DNA from: Cichorium intybus | Lineage: Eukaryota > Streptophyta > Magnoliopsida > Asterales > Asteraceae | Reading direction: 5' to 3' | DNA length: 64,000 nt | NCBI GenBank assembly: GCA_023525715.1 | Contig: CM042012.1 | Span: 61,711,205 to 61,775,204 of the forward strand | Notes under the pieces: model-generated | The model's database searches: none | The model's input: only the letters and a program-made list of their open reading frames with translations | What the model was told of the DNA's origin: nothing | Shown here: positions 22,581 to 37,108 of the stretch, in pieces | How the letters are laid out: each line of letters begins with the position of its first letter | Numbering within the stretch: the first letter of the stretch is position 1 | Position numbers and translations under genes: made by a program

Positions 22581-23860
22581 AACAATCATTATCATAGCAA
22601 TAATTCATACAATTATCATAACAGGTAAGATCACCTTAGTCTAACATATCTTCCTTCCTACGCATGCAATATCACCTATAGTATAGTGAGAAGACTCACC
22701 TGATTATAGTTGACTATATCGTTTATCTTTCTCGGCTTTGTATTTCCTTCAACTTTAACTTTTAACATATTAAGAAATCTATCATTTCTTAATCCTTAAG
22801 TATATTATAGTCGCATCATTAAACCCTTCAATAATTCCAATATGATACTCCATGATTTATCAAGTAAAGAACGACCAGGTAGAAGATTAGATGGGGTGGC
22901 AGGATCCTTTCAGCATTTTAGCCTTTCGGAAAATCCAACAACCAGATCCCAAGTAATCGGCCTAGTCACCGTCCTCGTAAGTAAATCAATCGGTATTATT
23001 TTCGGAAATTACGAATTGTTATAATAACGACATTTTAAGGTTTTTGTTTACTATTGTTAGAAATTAGTATAATATAACATATGTTATACTTATTAAATAT
23101 TCTACTTCTTAACAAAAACTATTTTACAATACCTAATTAAGCTATAGAAAGGTTTGTAGTTACCTTATGACCAATCGTCGAGATCTATAACTCCTTCGTT
23201 AGGCTTTTGAGCTTCCTTCCGCTCACTTGCTTACACTCTAGTGCTTAGAAACCTCTATATGTTGGATTGAGATTTAGTTGTGTGGTTTACGAGATGTTTT
23301 GAGGGGTATTTATACTTGAACTCTTGAATAAAAAATGGCATGACACTTTTGACAAAAGATTTTAATAATATAACTTTGTTGAAATTAATACCTTCTAGAA
23401 TCAGTCTGTTCAAGGCTGGTTTAGCCGACTTTAAACCCATGAAATTCACGTTTTTATTTGATATTCCAGAAATTTATCTCAATACCTTTCCAGGGATGTA
23501 TTTTACGTATTTATACGATTTTTTTATGATTTATTATGAATTTTTGAAAACAGACTATCTAATCTGTCAATTCCGAACTAATCAGTAAAGATTGCATTTT
23601 TACCATAGATAATGTCATTTTCAAGCTTACTATTATTTTTGGTAATTGTACTAGACTCAATTTGTAAACTTTGTGCACTGGTTTGAGGTCCAAACGATTT
23701 TTCTAGAATTAATTATGATTTTTCTAAAAACGACACAAAATGCTGATTTTCATATAAAATTGTAACTAAAGTTTTTCTTAGCTTTATAACTACCAATGAT
23801 CATATAATTCCTAACACTCTTATTTTAAGTATATGTTATAATCAGGATACGGGTCTTACA

Positions 23861-23876
23861 AGTCTCCCCCACTTAT
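23861..23876 (-). promoter_or_regulatory. Element C polypurine tract
   Basis: AAGTGGGGGAGACT on the - strand, directly before the 3' LTR. Confidence 0.75.
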
Positions 23877-24640
23877 TTGGATTTCGTCCCGAAATCCGCA
23901 TTCTCGAACGCCTCTAAGTATTTCCCATCGAGTCCTTGTGTCCTTCAAAAATCCTCCTCGTCTTATTGCCGAAACTTTACAAGATTTAATTATCTTTCCC
24001 TTTCAACATTCACATACCTCTGTAATAATGCGTAAGGTCATATTATTCTCATTCACTCCATACTTCTTTTCTTCTAATTACTCTAGATGTACAAAAAAAA
24101 AAAAATTTAACTGTTTCTCACATTCCCACACATCGACTTAACCGGCTACTATCTATAGTACATATTTAGTACTTTCTAATCTACTTATATACATAGTTAA
24201 CCTAGTTAACTTGCAACACCTAATTTTTTAACACTATTTCGTATTTATATGAATTCGTCATATTTCAACACACATTTGCCTCAATTCAACATTTCTTTTA
24301 AATACTTTTTGGCTAAATAAGTCTATTTTTGTAGAATCTCCAAATTTTTGTGTTTCACCGAAATATAAAATTTACATCATCTTTTGTAAGTTTTTTTTTT
24401 TTTTTTTGGAGTACTGAACACTCTTTAAACTATTTCCATTATATGGAGACATAAAATTTTGTTTTATTTCAAAAGTCTCTTTATTATCTCGTTCTCACCA
24501 GAGTCAAGCAGGGAATTTTGAAAAAATGTCACTTGGGGTAGTGAAAAGTCGCATCTACTATAGTTAGTTTGAATTTCGATAACTAAAACGTGAGGTGTCC
24601 TTTCAGTTCCGTGTGTCCTTTCAGTTCCAGCTGCAAGATA
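23877..24640. other. Element C interior, upstream of the RKD gene
   Basis: AT-rich, with a T tract at 24389-24407 and a short duplication GTGTCCTTTCAGTTCC at about 24596-24628. No ORF has recognisable content. The part next to 24640 may be the captured promoter. Confidence 0.4.
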
Positions 24641-24641
24641 C

Positions 24642-24650
24642 TATATATAC
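24642..24650 (+). promoter_or_regulatory. Possible TATA box of captured RKD gene
   Basis: CTATATATAC, 85 bp before the RKD ATG. A CT-rich leader follows. It lies on the gene's strand, opposite to the element. Confidence 0.45.
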
Positions 24651-24734
24651 AGGTATGTAGTATCATTCATTTTCAGTCTCATCCTCTCTTATCACTAGTT
24701 TGTTCGTAAACGAACTCATATTTAAAGTCGAGTC

Positions 24735-26364
24735 ATGGAAAACAGATCTTCAATGGGCGATCTGTCGAACCCTGGACCTGGTTCTCCGCAAGGAGAGGGT
24801 ACTTCAAACCAAGCATTCTTAATAGAGTTCGGTGACTCTAACATTCTAGAGATCTATCATACATACTTCGATTACCTTTCTAATGTTTTGTTTGATTTTG
24901 AATTATGGTACAGTCTTCCAAATATACTACCAATAGAGCAACTCCATGGTGAGCCGGAAATTTTTCCCGAGTTGAACATTAACTCAGAAGATCCGGTGCA
25001 TGCATCATTAGACTTTGCAGTTGATCAGACTCCATACCTTCTACGAGGTTAAATTCTTTTAAATGATTGCTTCTATGAGTATTCAATTTTGTTTTATCAT
25101 CTGACAATTGTTATTTGTAGATCCATTTGTGGATGGTCAATCCGACTACAATCCATTCATCGACGTACCCTTAACGAGTAGTGAGTTTGTCCCCATGAAT
25201 CAAGAATTCATGGCTGGTATTCAGGATGAGAATCAATTACAGATGACTCATAACATAAATATTGAATTGAATCCCGAGTTTGGGGTTGGTTTTCAATATT
25301 GAGATCATCTTCGGTTGATTCAAAGGAATCTAGAAGGATTTCAGAATCCTGAGATTTTAGTTGAAAACCAACAATTATTTCCGATAGAGGCCACTAATTT
25401 TGATGAATCAATGTCCATCTTTGGGTCAAAAAATCAGGATCATGTTCAAATGATCCAGAATGAAAACAATACAATTGGATTTGAACCTTCTAGTTCAGAA
25501 AACATAGCAGGTGGCAGTGGAAGAGGTTTCAGACATTTATTAAGTAGAGAAATAATAGCTGAACACTTTAACGAACCAATTGAGAAAGCTGCGAAGGAAC
25601 TCAACATTGGATCGACACAGTTAAAAAAACGCTGTAGAGATTTAGGTATCGAACATTGGCCCCAACGACAACTTAAGAGTCTGCAAACTCTTATTGATCG
25701 TGTTGAGGTAAGGAATTACATTTTTTTTTTGTTTTATATCATAAATTTGTAATTAATAAAGTTATTTATGTCACAGGAATTTGGTAACGAGTTTAATGGA
25801 GCAGCAGGATTATCGAAAGATTTAATACCCAACCTAAAAAGGGAGAAATAAGCAATAATTGAAGTGTCATAATCGGGTCTAACAGATGACACAAAGAAAC
25901 TAATACAAGCTGCTCATAAGGTTGAATATAAGAAAAGAAAATTTCTGGAAAAGAGGGAAACTTCATCAAGAACTCATACACACCAGCAATCTCTGCCATC
26001 TAACTCTGGTATGAGTAGTATTAATCCTGGTTTACTCGAGCCTACGAGTGAGGATAATTTTGGTGGCTTTGTAGGTGACCTAGCCTGGTTTCCTCCTTCT
26101 TATAACTATCCCCAACTGGTTCCGAATTGGAACCCTTCCTCATCACTTCCCTACTTACACACTCCCCAAACGAGTCGATTTTTAGCCCATAATCATGGGG
26201 TTACGGGTTCCAACCCTATTGAGACCCCATACCTTGGAGCTCCTCCTCCAATAACCGGAAGCATACCCCTTCCAAATCCTCAAGAAGGTACAAGTCAACG
26301 TAATGATGACAAAGAGTGGAGTGTAGAAGATCTTTTCTCACATCTTTCTGATTCTCCAGTTTAG
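24735..26364 (+). pseudogene. RKD: RWP-RK domain protein (RKD type), captured in element C, three exons
   Basis: Three exons are inferred from GT..AG borders that keep the frame: 24735-25047, 25121-25707 and 25777-26364 (496 codons with the stop). Near the end of exon 2 is an RWP-RK DNA-binding domain: LSREIIAEHFNEPIEKAAKE, then NIGSTQLKKRCRDLGI.HWPQRQ.KSL. Exon 3 starts with the RKD-specific continuation (DDTKKLIQAAHKVEYKKRK), then a Pro/Ser-rich acidic tail. The Q of HWPQRQ replaces the usual R/K of the domain name. Three in-frame stops (25300-25302 TGA, 25849-25851 TAA, 25870-25872 TAA) are each one C-to-T change from CGA or CAA. RKD factors control egg-cell and germline identity. Retained introns show capture as DNA or antisense RNA. 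Exon model 0.75, family 0.85. Confidence 0.82.
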
Positions 26365-27800
26365 GTTAGTAGTTCAGTAAACTTTTCTTAATTTATTAAT
26401 ATAAAGTTATAGTAATGAATTAAATATATCGACGTGTTACTATAATTTTAATGATTTCATCGATTCTATACAATATTCATGTTGTTCCCTTAATTTTGTA
26501 TTCCTCCCCCACTTGGACTAAAGTCCAAGTCTGTTTCTTCGATTTATAATTTTTTTTACGAGCCCTTACTCTCGAACAAAAACCAAGCCCACTCTGCTCA
26601 GCCAACAACTTGCATCAGGGGCAAACACCATCTCAATAAACATGTTTCGATAATGTAAAGACGTTTACATCAACCACCATATGTTACTCATCCGCTTGCG
26701 ACCCTAGTCAACACCTCTATCGTTAGTTACCTCAATCACGAGCGAGTGATCCATACTCTCAACCCACACGACCCGCTATCATCTCAGGCGCCGGTTGCAC
26801 CTCTTTGACCGTGAGTTGGAAAACTCACCCTTGCATCCTCTAGTCCCTGTCTGACTTGTGCGCCCATTAGTTGCATGAAAAATAGCTACCACAATAGCAC
26901 TTTGGCATTCTCCCTTTCAACAGTCTTTAAGCTCAGTAATCAACTTAAGCATGATCGGTCCAACCAAACTGGTATGATCACATCTTAATTGTTCCTACTG
27001 AACCTCACAATCAACATTCACCAATCGAATGGATAAAGGTTTACCACATTACACTAGTATTTAAGTCAACTATGTTAGACACTCACATACTCAACTCCTT
27101 GGATCCTTCGTGACGAACTCCCGACTCGAACGCGGATCCTGTGCTTTCGATAGTAGGAGCTCTACTACTACCTTCCATACCTATCCATGTTCGTTCCAAG
27201 ACCCGTCTCGAAATATCCAATTCGCTTATCACCGATAATTTTAACACATATGCCCTTACAAGGCATATGTCAACTCTTCTAGGAATACTTGGAATCCCAC
27301 CCCCACCCTGCTATTCTAACTAAGACGGAACTTCCTCCAGTGATAACAGGTTGTTTCGCGAACGTAGTTGTATACAATATCGAACTAAATAGTCTTTCAA
27401 ATAAGAGAATCTACCCTAAGGCAACAACCAAACAAGGAACATGCAATAAGGCCAACTCACACATTCTATGACTATTCAGTTCCTATTGTATACAAGTTAG
27501 TGGAAATCCCTAAGCAACCTATCGGCACTAGTATACAGTTCGATTAGCAAATAGCAGATAATAATACAACAATGTGTGATCTCTACCAAGCATTTCAGCA
27601 AACATATACTATATGTTTTTTTTAACATCCACAATATTAAATACTTAACCCTTTTCCCATGCTGGCTTCGGCTGGCGGTACACACTGTGTCTTTAGTTCA
27701 CACTTCATAAAACATATTTCTTTCGTAAAAATGTTCTAAGAAAACTCTTAAGCCTCAACTTGAGTCCAGAACTCACTAAGTGAGCCTGATTCTCTCAAGC
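26365..27800. other. Element C interior, leader side, no gene seen
   Basis: This lies between the RKD gene and the primer site. More GC-rich C/A-rich sequence lies at 26550-27300. On the - strand no gag, protease or RT motif was found. Confidence 0.45.
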
Positions 27801-27802
27801 TG

Positions 27803-27816
27803 TGCTCTGATACCAA
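27803..27816 (-). promoter_or_regulatory. Element C primer-binding site (iMet)
   Basis: GTTGGTATCAGAGC on the - strand, three bases from the end of the right LTR. It fixes the orientation of C. Confidence 0.88.
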
Positions 27817-27818
27817 CT

Positions 27819-29751
<1,933 letters not shown>

Positions 29752-29848
29752 CAGATAAATGTGGTTTGAATGATTAAAATAATAGTTTATCTTAATTCGA
29801 ATTCAAAAAGGTTTATCTGTAACGATTATATGATCACCACATGGAGGC

Positions 29849-29856
29849 TATAAATA
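29849..29856 (+). promoter_or_regulatory. TATA box of element B 5' LTR
   Basis: TATAAATA followed by GGGAGGC. The same is at 36816-36823 in the 3' LTR. Confidence 0.7.
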
Positions 29857-30137
29857 GGGAGGCTTCCCTAAACCCTAGACCATGTTTTTTACTCTCTTTC
29901 TCTCAAGAATTTTCGGCCAAGAGCTCCTGCTAGGGTGTGACTGCATTTGAGGCAAGAGACTTATGTTGCTTTGCTTCCAAGATTCGCTTAAAGGTTGGTT
30001 TTCTTGATCTTTCTTTTAGTCAATCTTTTTCTGGCCTTCTAGGATTTGTTATATGTTTACTTAGAAGAAAACCTAGATCTATATAGGTTGCATGTGAACT
30101 TAGGAATTTTAGTTCACAGTTGCCGAAAACCTTTCAG

Positions 30138-30149
30138 TGGTATCAGAGC
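30138..30149 (+). promoter_or_regulatory. Element B primer-binding site (iMet)
   Basis: TGGTATCAGAGC one base after the LTR end. Confidence 0.92.
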
Positions 30150-31635
30150 TATTTGGTGTATTTTCTTGTTAAATTGTTATAACTGTTTCCTGTAAATTAA
30201 GGTTTATTGTTTCTAAACCCTAATGTAGCCATTTTGAATATTAGGGTTAGGGTTTCGAAAAACCCTAGCCCCTCCCCCCTGCTTGGCGTGAAAAAGGGAA
30301 TGGTTTAGTAGTCTTTCTATTTTTGGTAACTTTAATTGTTTAAATAGATAAAACCTTAAACCTTTATCCTAAATTTCGAAAATTAGGGGATAAGGATAGG
30401 TTTAAATTAATTTGATTATTTTGTGATACCTATCTTAAAATTAATTAATTTAATTAATTGTTTAATTAAAAGATAATTAATAGGATTTAATTAATTTCAA
30501 TTTAATTGTTTTAAATTGCGAAAATTAATAGATAAAATCTAGAAATATTTTAAAAGGTTTAAAATATCAAATATTAATTAATTTAATTAATTGTTTAATT
30601 AAAATATAATTAAAAGGATTAATTAATTTCGAATTTAATTGTTTTAAATCTCGAAAATTAATAAATAAAACCTAGTAATATTTTAAAAGCTTTAAAATAT
30701 CAAATTTGATTAATTTAATTAATTGGTTAATTAAAAGATAATTAAATCGGGTTTTAATGGTTTAATTTAATTTTAAATTTAATAGCTTAAATCGACAATA
30801 AATTAAAAGATAAACCAGAAACAATTTTTTAAAGGTTTAAAAAAACTACATCTTATATTTATTATAACTAGGAAGTTATCCTTTTATATGTATGAGATTA
30901 AATGGTTAGTCAAATCATTAGTAGGCCTCATTCACGAAGCTGGTCTATAAAGTGGGTATAAGGAGACTCCCTATAAAATGGCGGTCTAATGGGTGAACAC
31001 TCTCGCCCACCGCTCGCCTGATCAGTGGAGGGTCGTTAGCCGAACAGGTTTGATAGGACCACCTAATAATCACTAAAAGTATAATGATTTAAAGTACTAG
31101 AACACTTAATAAACCCCAAATCTAGTTACTTTAGGAAAAATGTGAATTTGTGCTAATCCATGAAATTGCACATTGCGCTTTATGAAACATTGGTGGAGCG
31201 TGTGTGGTTAACCGGCACGCCAATTGGGGTTCATAACGAGTTGCAATGGGTTTCCCGGGTATTATCATTGTTGATGGAGCGTGTGTGGTTTACCGGCACA
31301 TCAATTAGAGATGATAATTAACCTGAGAGTACCAAGCTAATTTGCATGGTTATTCACATCCAGTTTGTGATCCTCGGCATCTCAGTCACAAACAGTGGAG
31401 CACATTCGAGATTAAACATGCCATTGAAAAGTTTAATGAATCTCAACAGATCTAGGAATTTCATAAGATGAAATTGATAAGTGCTTATCTACCTTAATGA
31501 CCATTATGTTGTGATTACGACATCCCTCTTCACACCATAGTTGAGGTATTTTGGATCCTAGCCTTAATAAATAACATATTGGGTAATTATTTTAAAAGGA
31601 CCAATTAAACTAATAAATTCTATTTTCTTTTATAG
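30150..31635. other. Element B leader
   Basis: A 1.5-kb untranslated leader. 30400-30840 is a set of diverged repeats of TTAATTAATTGNTTAATTAAAA..GATTAATTAATTT with a period of about 115-120 bp. Two copies of the GGAGCGTGTGTGGTT..ACCGGCAC motif follow at 31191-31224 and 31271-31306. Confidence 0.7.
31191..31306 (+). repeat. Conserved 33-bp motif, copies 1 and 2
   Basis: TGGAGCGTGTGTGGTTNACC followed by GGCAC, at 31191-31224 and 31271-31306. Copies 3 and 4 are at 34126-34158 and 35121-35153. Confidence 0.9.
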
Positions 31636-32559
31636 ATGTCAAGTGTCAATTCTCCTCCTTCTCCTCCTTCACCCATTTCTGAAAGCATTAGAATGCACCT
31701 ACTAAATATGGAAAGGCTGATTGGCCTCAACTGTAAAGAATGGCTTCACAATTGGAGACTGGGTCTCGGCATTGCTGGCAAGCTACATCTCACCGAGTAT
31801 CCAATCCTAGTTCCACCGGAACGAGTCATCATAAAAGGTTCTTATGATGAATCCGAAGAGATTCGTGACCTCATGCTGTCAACCATTGACCCCGAATTCC
31901 GCAAGGATTTTGAATCCTTGGGGCCATATGAGTTAATGCAACTGGTTGAGGAAAAGTTCCAAAAACCAGTCGAAGAGGAACGAACCAGGATCTTCAAAAG
32001 ACTTGCAGAGTGCAAGCTGAAAGCAGGAAGTAGCATCAATTCGCATGTTCTTCAGGTTGAAGCATACATAGGCGAATTGTATAAACTTGGTTATCCCATG
32101 AGTCAGGAGGAGAGTGTTAGCATCCTGCTCACTTCGCTGACAAATGAGTACGATCTGTTCATTCAGACGTATAGAAAGGAAGACCAGAAAAAGACCCTCA
32201 TGGAAATGCGTCCACTGTTGACTTTATTCGAGTCACTCTTGGACAGGCATAGCTCCAATGGCTCAACTACTTCTGGATTAAGTCCAATGAAGAGACGTAA
32301 CAAGAAACGGTCAAGATCGAGTAGACATGTCTCAAATTGGGAATCCGCTAAATCGGATACAGTCACGGAAAGATTGGAAGACACTCCAACTCTTTTGAAA
32401 GCTCAGGTATATCTAAAAACCTCAAAACTCCTGTTCCAAGATTTCTTGATACATAATGTGACAGTCGCATTTTGGTTTGTATGTAGGGAATCAAGAAGGC
32501 ACGGGACTCTGGAGCATAGGAGCACATTTGGATTGGATCTCCAGCTCGTGCAGTTTTGA
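31636..32559 (+). CDS. Element B gag (Copia-type, no zinc knuckle)
   Basis: An intact 307-residue ORF. After a Pro/Ser-rich start come the blocks usual for Copia gag (UBN2 / retrotran_gag type): MERLIGLNCKEWLHNWRLGL, ADxxR-like ESEEIRDLMLSTIDPEF, MQLVEEKFQKPVEEERTRIF, KRLAECKLKAGSSINSHVLQ, and SILLTSLTNEYDLFIQTYRK. A basic cluster (KRRNKKRSRSSRH, near residue 222) may bind RNA. The CX2CX4HX4C knuckle is absent and no protease or polymerase follows. The last 50 residues look non-gag and may be read-through into the untranslated region. Its openness, with pol gone, contrasts with the broken gag of element A. Confidence 0.82.
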   Translation: MSSVNSPPSPPSPISESIRMHLLNMERLIGLNCKEWLHNWRLGLGIAGKLHLTEYPILVPPERVIIKGSYDESEEIRDLMLSTIDPEFRKDFESLGPYELMQLVEEKFQKPVEEERTRIFKRLAECKLKAGSSINSHVLQVEAYIGELYKLGYPMSQEESVSILLTSLTNEYDLFIQTYRKEDQKKTLMEMRPLLTLFESLLDRHSSNGSTTSGLSPMKRRNKKRSRSSRHVSNWESAKSDTVTERLEDTPTLLKAQVYLKTSKLLFQDFLIHNVTVAFWFVCRESRRHGTLEHRSTFGLDLQLVQF

Positions 32560-34125
32560 AGTTTAGATAGATATTAAATATTGTTATTAGTCTTTAGATA
32601 CATTTTTGACATTGTCTATTACATTGTTCAAGGATTTTGTTTTAATAAAATTGTCATTTTTCTTTTAACACATGTTGTCTAAAATTGTCCTTGAAATGTT
32701 ATATGAATGTGTTGAATGTATGTTTAGTAATAACTTGAATGATGATCTGAAATGTTTTGAAATCAAGAATTGTGTCATTATGATTGTTAATACAAATGTT
32801 ATATGAATCAATTCAACCAAAGGTCCAGTTGGACAGGACCTTGGAATCATTTGACTTAGAGTCACTTGATGAATTGACTTCTTAATGTGTCAAGAAATGA
32901 ATCAACCAAAGGTCCAGATGGACAGGACTTTGGAATCATCTAACTTAGAGTCAGATGATGGTTAAGTTCTTGACAAAGCACATGTGGCAAGAAATAAATC
33001 ACCCAAAGATCCAGAGGATAGGATTTTGGAATCAGTTGACTTAGAGTCAACTGAAGATTGCAAGTCTTGAACAAAGTTAACAAAGTCATTAGTCTACAAA
33101 AGACATAGAACACAATGGTTTGTACTTCACAATATTCATCATTCGGTATGATGAATGTGACATTGCTTATCAGGATAAGCAATTGAATTGAAACTTTGAA
33201 CAGCCCAAGGACTTCAAAGGAAGTACAACTTTCACAGAACCTGAGCGATAACATAAACCGAGAAAATGGTTTCACAGTTCATTCTCTTCCAAGAGCATTA
33301 ATGGTTATAATGTGTCTTAGGGAAGATAATGGAGCATTGGTCGAAACAGTTCGATTCTCGATGTATGAGATACATTGCCAATTAGTTTCCAATAAGATAT
33401 ATACTATACCAGTCAGTCCGAATAAACCATATTCCAACCACATCCTAGATGAATTAGGTCTTGCAAACACTGCCTGAAATGTAAAGCTGGGATTATCCCA
33501 CTTGTACATAGAAAGTCCAGCGTCTTGTAGTGTTCATCTGAACCTCATGACCAACTGAACTTGATCAGTATTGTCGTTTCATTAGCTATCCCACTGTTAC
33601 TAAAGAGCTCTTTTAGAAAGAACTCATGGTCTAAGGAAACAGTGGGAGTTTGGACAGTCCTAAATGAGTTTAGGATTAGCAATGAAAGAACCTTTTAGTC
33701 ATCACTAGGCTTGGAGCAGAAATCAGATTTTTGCTTTACAACTGACATAATCTCCTCTTGACCAGTAGTATTGATCACCATCATAAGTAGTTGTGATCAG
33801 GGTGACATACCGATTGGTGGTAAAACACTGTAGTTGGTAGGGATTTGCAATCCGACTACTTGGAAGCATTGGTGAGCCCGGCTGCTGCCAAATAAGAGGA
33901 CCTTAGGGCGAGACACGGTCTGTGTGAAAATTTGATTGATTTTACACCTGGTCTAAAAACCAGTGGGAGTAACTGAATCATCAAAAGAAAGCAACATGGA
34001 CATATACATACCTTCAGAGCATCTAGTTGAGTCGATACTCATAGTCAAGCAATTGATTCCGAGTAAAGCACTCTCAATAGAAGATGAAATTCAAGAGTAT
34101 TCTGCGTGGCATAGTATGAGTCGTT

Positions 34126-34158
34126 AGTGGAGCATGTGTGGTTCACCGGCACACTAAT
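34126..34158 (+). repeat. Conserved 33-bp motif, copy 3
   Basis: GTGGAGCATGTGTGGTTCAC then CGGCACACTAAT. Confidence 0.9.
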
Positions 34159-35120
34159 AGGGACATACATAGAGCATGCCATTACAAAAGGTACATGGCC
34201 CCGGGTTTCGTCCCACTGGCATCTCGCAAGAAAGGATATTCAGATTCTCAAAATATGCCAAATGATTGGATTTTGAGAAAGGGCTGAAAGATTTCCATTA
34301 AAATGTCAGAAAGGTTTGGATTCTCAAAATGTGCCATAAGTCCTGGATTTTGTAAATAGTCTATAACCATGTCAAAGCCAGTGGGAGTTGCCGTTATCCA
34401 CTATCCCCACATATGGGATAAATAATGGTTCTAGGAAACGTCTCTTTTTCATTACGAAGTGTAATGACTTGGTGTTAAGAGACGGATCGCTATGAAAGCC
34501 TTAATAGAAATACGGCATACTCAGGTGGTTGTAAACGTCTATTAGATAGATCCAGACTCTGCCAAGATGATCTTGATGAGATTCAAGATGCATAGACTTA
34601 GGAAAAGTTTTTCTTGTCATTGCAAAGTGTGATGACTTGGCATGAAAGAAATAAAGAAGGTGCAACATACTCATGTAATTCACACGCATCTATTGGAAAG
34701 ATGAAATCACCAACATAGACCTAGCCATTGTAAGCATGATCTTGATAAGATTCAAGATGCACGAGAAAAGTCTCCGAAAGGAACATAGTTTTTCGAAAAT
34801 CATGACACAAAGGATTATAAATAATCCTTGGATTCCGAAAGGGTTTGTAATAGGATTAGATCGGGTTCCACAAGTTTTGGATCGATCATAAAGTCATGAA
34901 CATGTCCTGATAACTAAATGCTTAGGGCATAGTAAGTTGGATTCAGGACATTGCCTGGCTGGGAATACTGGATGGATTGGTTGAACTAAAGTGAGAATTC
35001 ATTAGGAAATGATTAGGGTGAAAGTGATAGTATTAATTTGAAAGATTTTCAAAGTGGTAATTATTAACATCAGGACATGATGTTAATGGACTTCATGGTT
35101 ACAAAGTCTCGTTGGTATTC

Positions 35121-35153
35121 TGATGGAGCGCGTGTGGTTCACCGGCACATCAT
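35121..35153 (+). repeat. Conserved 33-bp motif, copy 4
   Basis: GATGGAGCGCGTGTGGTTCA then CCGGCACATCA. Confidence 0.9.
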
Positions 35154-36246
35154 AACACCTCGAAATAGTCTTATGGTGCAGTCAAGTAGACTAAAGACCC
35201 CAGAACCATAGGAAGTCACAGTACACATTACCAGAATGGAGTTTGAAGAGAAATTGACAGGATAACTTATTGAGATGTTATCGGATGAGCATCCGATTGG
35301 ATCATCTGCAATAAAGTGTATAAGTACAAGATACTTTGGATACATAGAAAGAGTGTAAGGTTCATTAAGACATAGTTGTAAAATTAGAATTGAAAGTTTA
35401 AAAGAAATCCTGAAACCGATAATAGTTTATGACAAGGTCCGACTTGGTGATTACCTTGTGGAGACTTGGTAATAAGCAAGAGTAGCTGCCAGTCAGATCT
35501 TTATGTTTCGCTTTCGCATGTTTTACTTCCGAATAATTTAATTATTCAGAAAGGTCCATAGTCGCTCATACTTTGGGAAGTAAGTATTGAATCAAGACTA
35601 TCGTGAATTGATTTGTAGACTGTCTAAGGAGTTAGGCATAGCAATAGGATTGCTACAACATTCATGAGTACTTAGAAATAGAGATTTGAGTATTGGATAA
35701 ACCCACGCTCAATAGATTGCTTCATGGATTATACCACAAACAATATTGAGACGATAATATCCTATGATCTTCAAGTAGAGAGATATGAGTTATAATTTAC
35801 AAGGCAGTTGTTTATTGATAATACGAAAACGCATCGGTAACTCGATGTTATAAAACGTGTTGTTGTGAATGATTTGACTGGTAAAAGATATAAGCATATG
35901 AGTCGAAGCTTATTCGTTCCTTGACCCTGATGGGAAACAGATATCTGTAGGCCTCTCGATGATTTTGAAGTTGACTAAAGTGCTGGCCAGTCTGGACTAA
36001 ATTGATGTGTTCAATTAGAAGTTCTAAAGTCATAAGCAGAATCGGAAATCGGGGAACAGAGTATCGGACAGAGATTGATCTCAATCCATGTCTCGTGTCT
36101 GAAAATATCTTGTTGGAAGAAGGATCAGCTGATCACTTATCTTTAGACAGAACTGACTAGGTCAGAGTTCGGCAGCGGTTTCTAGGAAGCTACAGTTGCT
36201 AAATTAATTAGAGGGTAAATTGGTAATTTTAGTCATAGACTTATCC

Positions 36247-36257
36247 AAGTGGGAGAC
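36247..36257 (+). promoter_or_regulatory. Element B polypurine tract
   Basis: AAGTGGGAGAC directly before the 3' LTR. Confidence 0.85.
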
Positions 36258-36605
36258 TGTTGGATTAGGTGTCTAAGCCATGACTAATAATTGGTATTTA
36301 TCTGATTAATAGTAGCATAGTCCATTTGGGTTGCCCTCATAGTTGGAGGATTGGCAGAAAGTCTGGTAGAGAGAAAGATTGATTTATTATATGATTAATA
36401 AATCAATAGAAATTAAATAAATAGTTTATTAATATATTTAAGTGATAATATATTAATTAGAAACTATAATAATTAATTAGAATTTTTTCTGGAATTAATT
36501 GGAATTAATTTGACAGTTAAATTAATTAATTAAAGGTGCAGGGACTAAAACTGTAATTATTCAATAGTTGAGTAAGTGGCAGTGTGAGTGACCATGTGGT
36601 GGCCG

Positions 36606-36718
<113 letters not shown>

Positions 36719-36815
36719 CAGATAAATGTGGTTTGAATGATTAAAATAATAGTTTATCTTAATTCGAATTCAAAAAGGTTTATCTGTAACGATTATCTGA
36801 TCACCACATGGAGGC

Positions 36816-36823
36816 TATAAATA
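36816..36823 (+). promoter_or_regulatory. TATA box of element B 3' LTR
   Basis: TATAAATA followed by GGGAGGC. It points towards the sense accessory ORF of element A about 540 bp downstream. Confidence 0.6.
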
Positions 36824-37108
36824 GGGAGGCTTCCCTAAACCCTAGACCATGTTTTTTACTCTCTTTCTCTCAAGAATTTTCGGCCAAGAGCTCCTGCTAG
36901 GGTGTGACTGCATTTGAGGCAAGAGACTTCTGTTGCTTTGCTTCCAAGATTCGCTTAAAGATTGGTTTTCTTGATCTTTCTTTTAGTTAATCTTTTTCTG
37001 GCCTTCTAGGATTTGTTATATGTTTAATTAGAAGAAAACGTAGATCTATATAGGTTGCATGTGAACTTAGGAATTTTAGTTCACAGTTGCAGAAAACCTT
37101 TCACCTTT

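Larger units (their letters stand above)
32560..36246. other. Element B non-coding interior
   Basis: 3.7 kb without recognisable pol motifs in any frame. 32810-33060 has three tandem, about 80-bp repeats containing AATCAACCAAAGGTCCAGxTGG and GACTTAGAGTCA. Further copies of the GGAGCGTGTGTGG motif lie at 34126 and 35121. Related phrases recur at 34500-34770 (AAGTGTGATGACTTGG, CATACTCA.GT.GTAA.C.TCTATT). Confidence 0.6.

Noticed and set aside
32560..36246. Hidden pol gene in element B
   Set aside because: No integrase (DxD..E), YVDD or RNase H wording was seen in any frame by eye; a profile search would be decisive.
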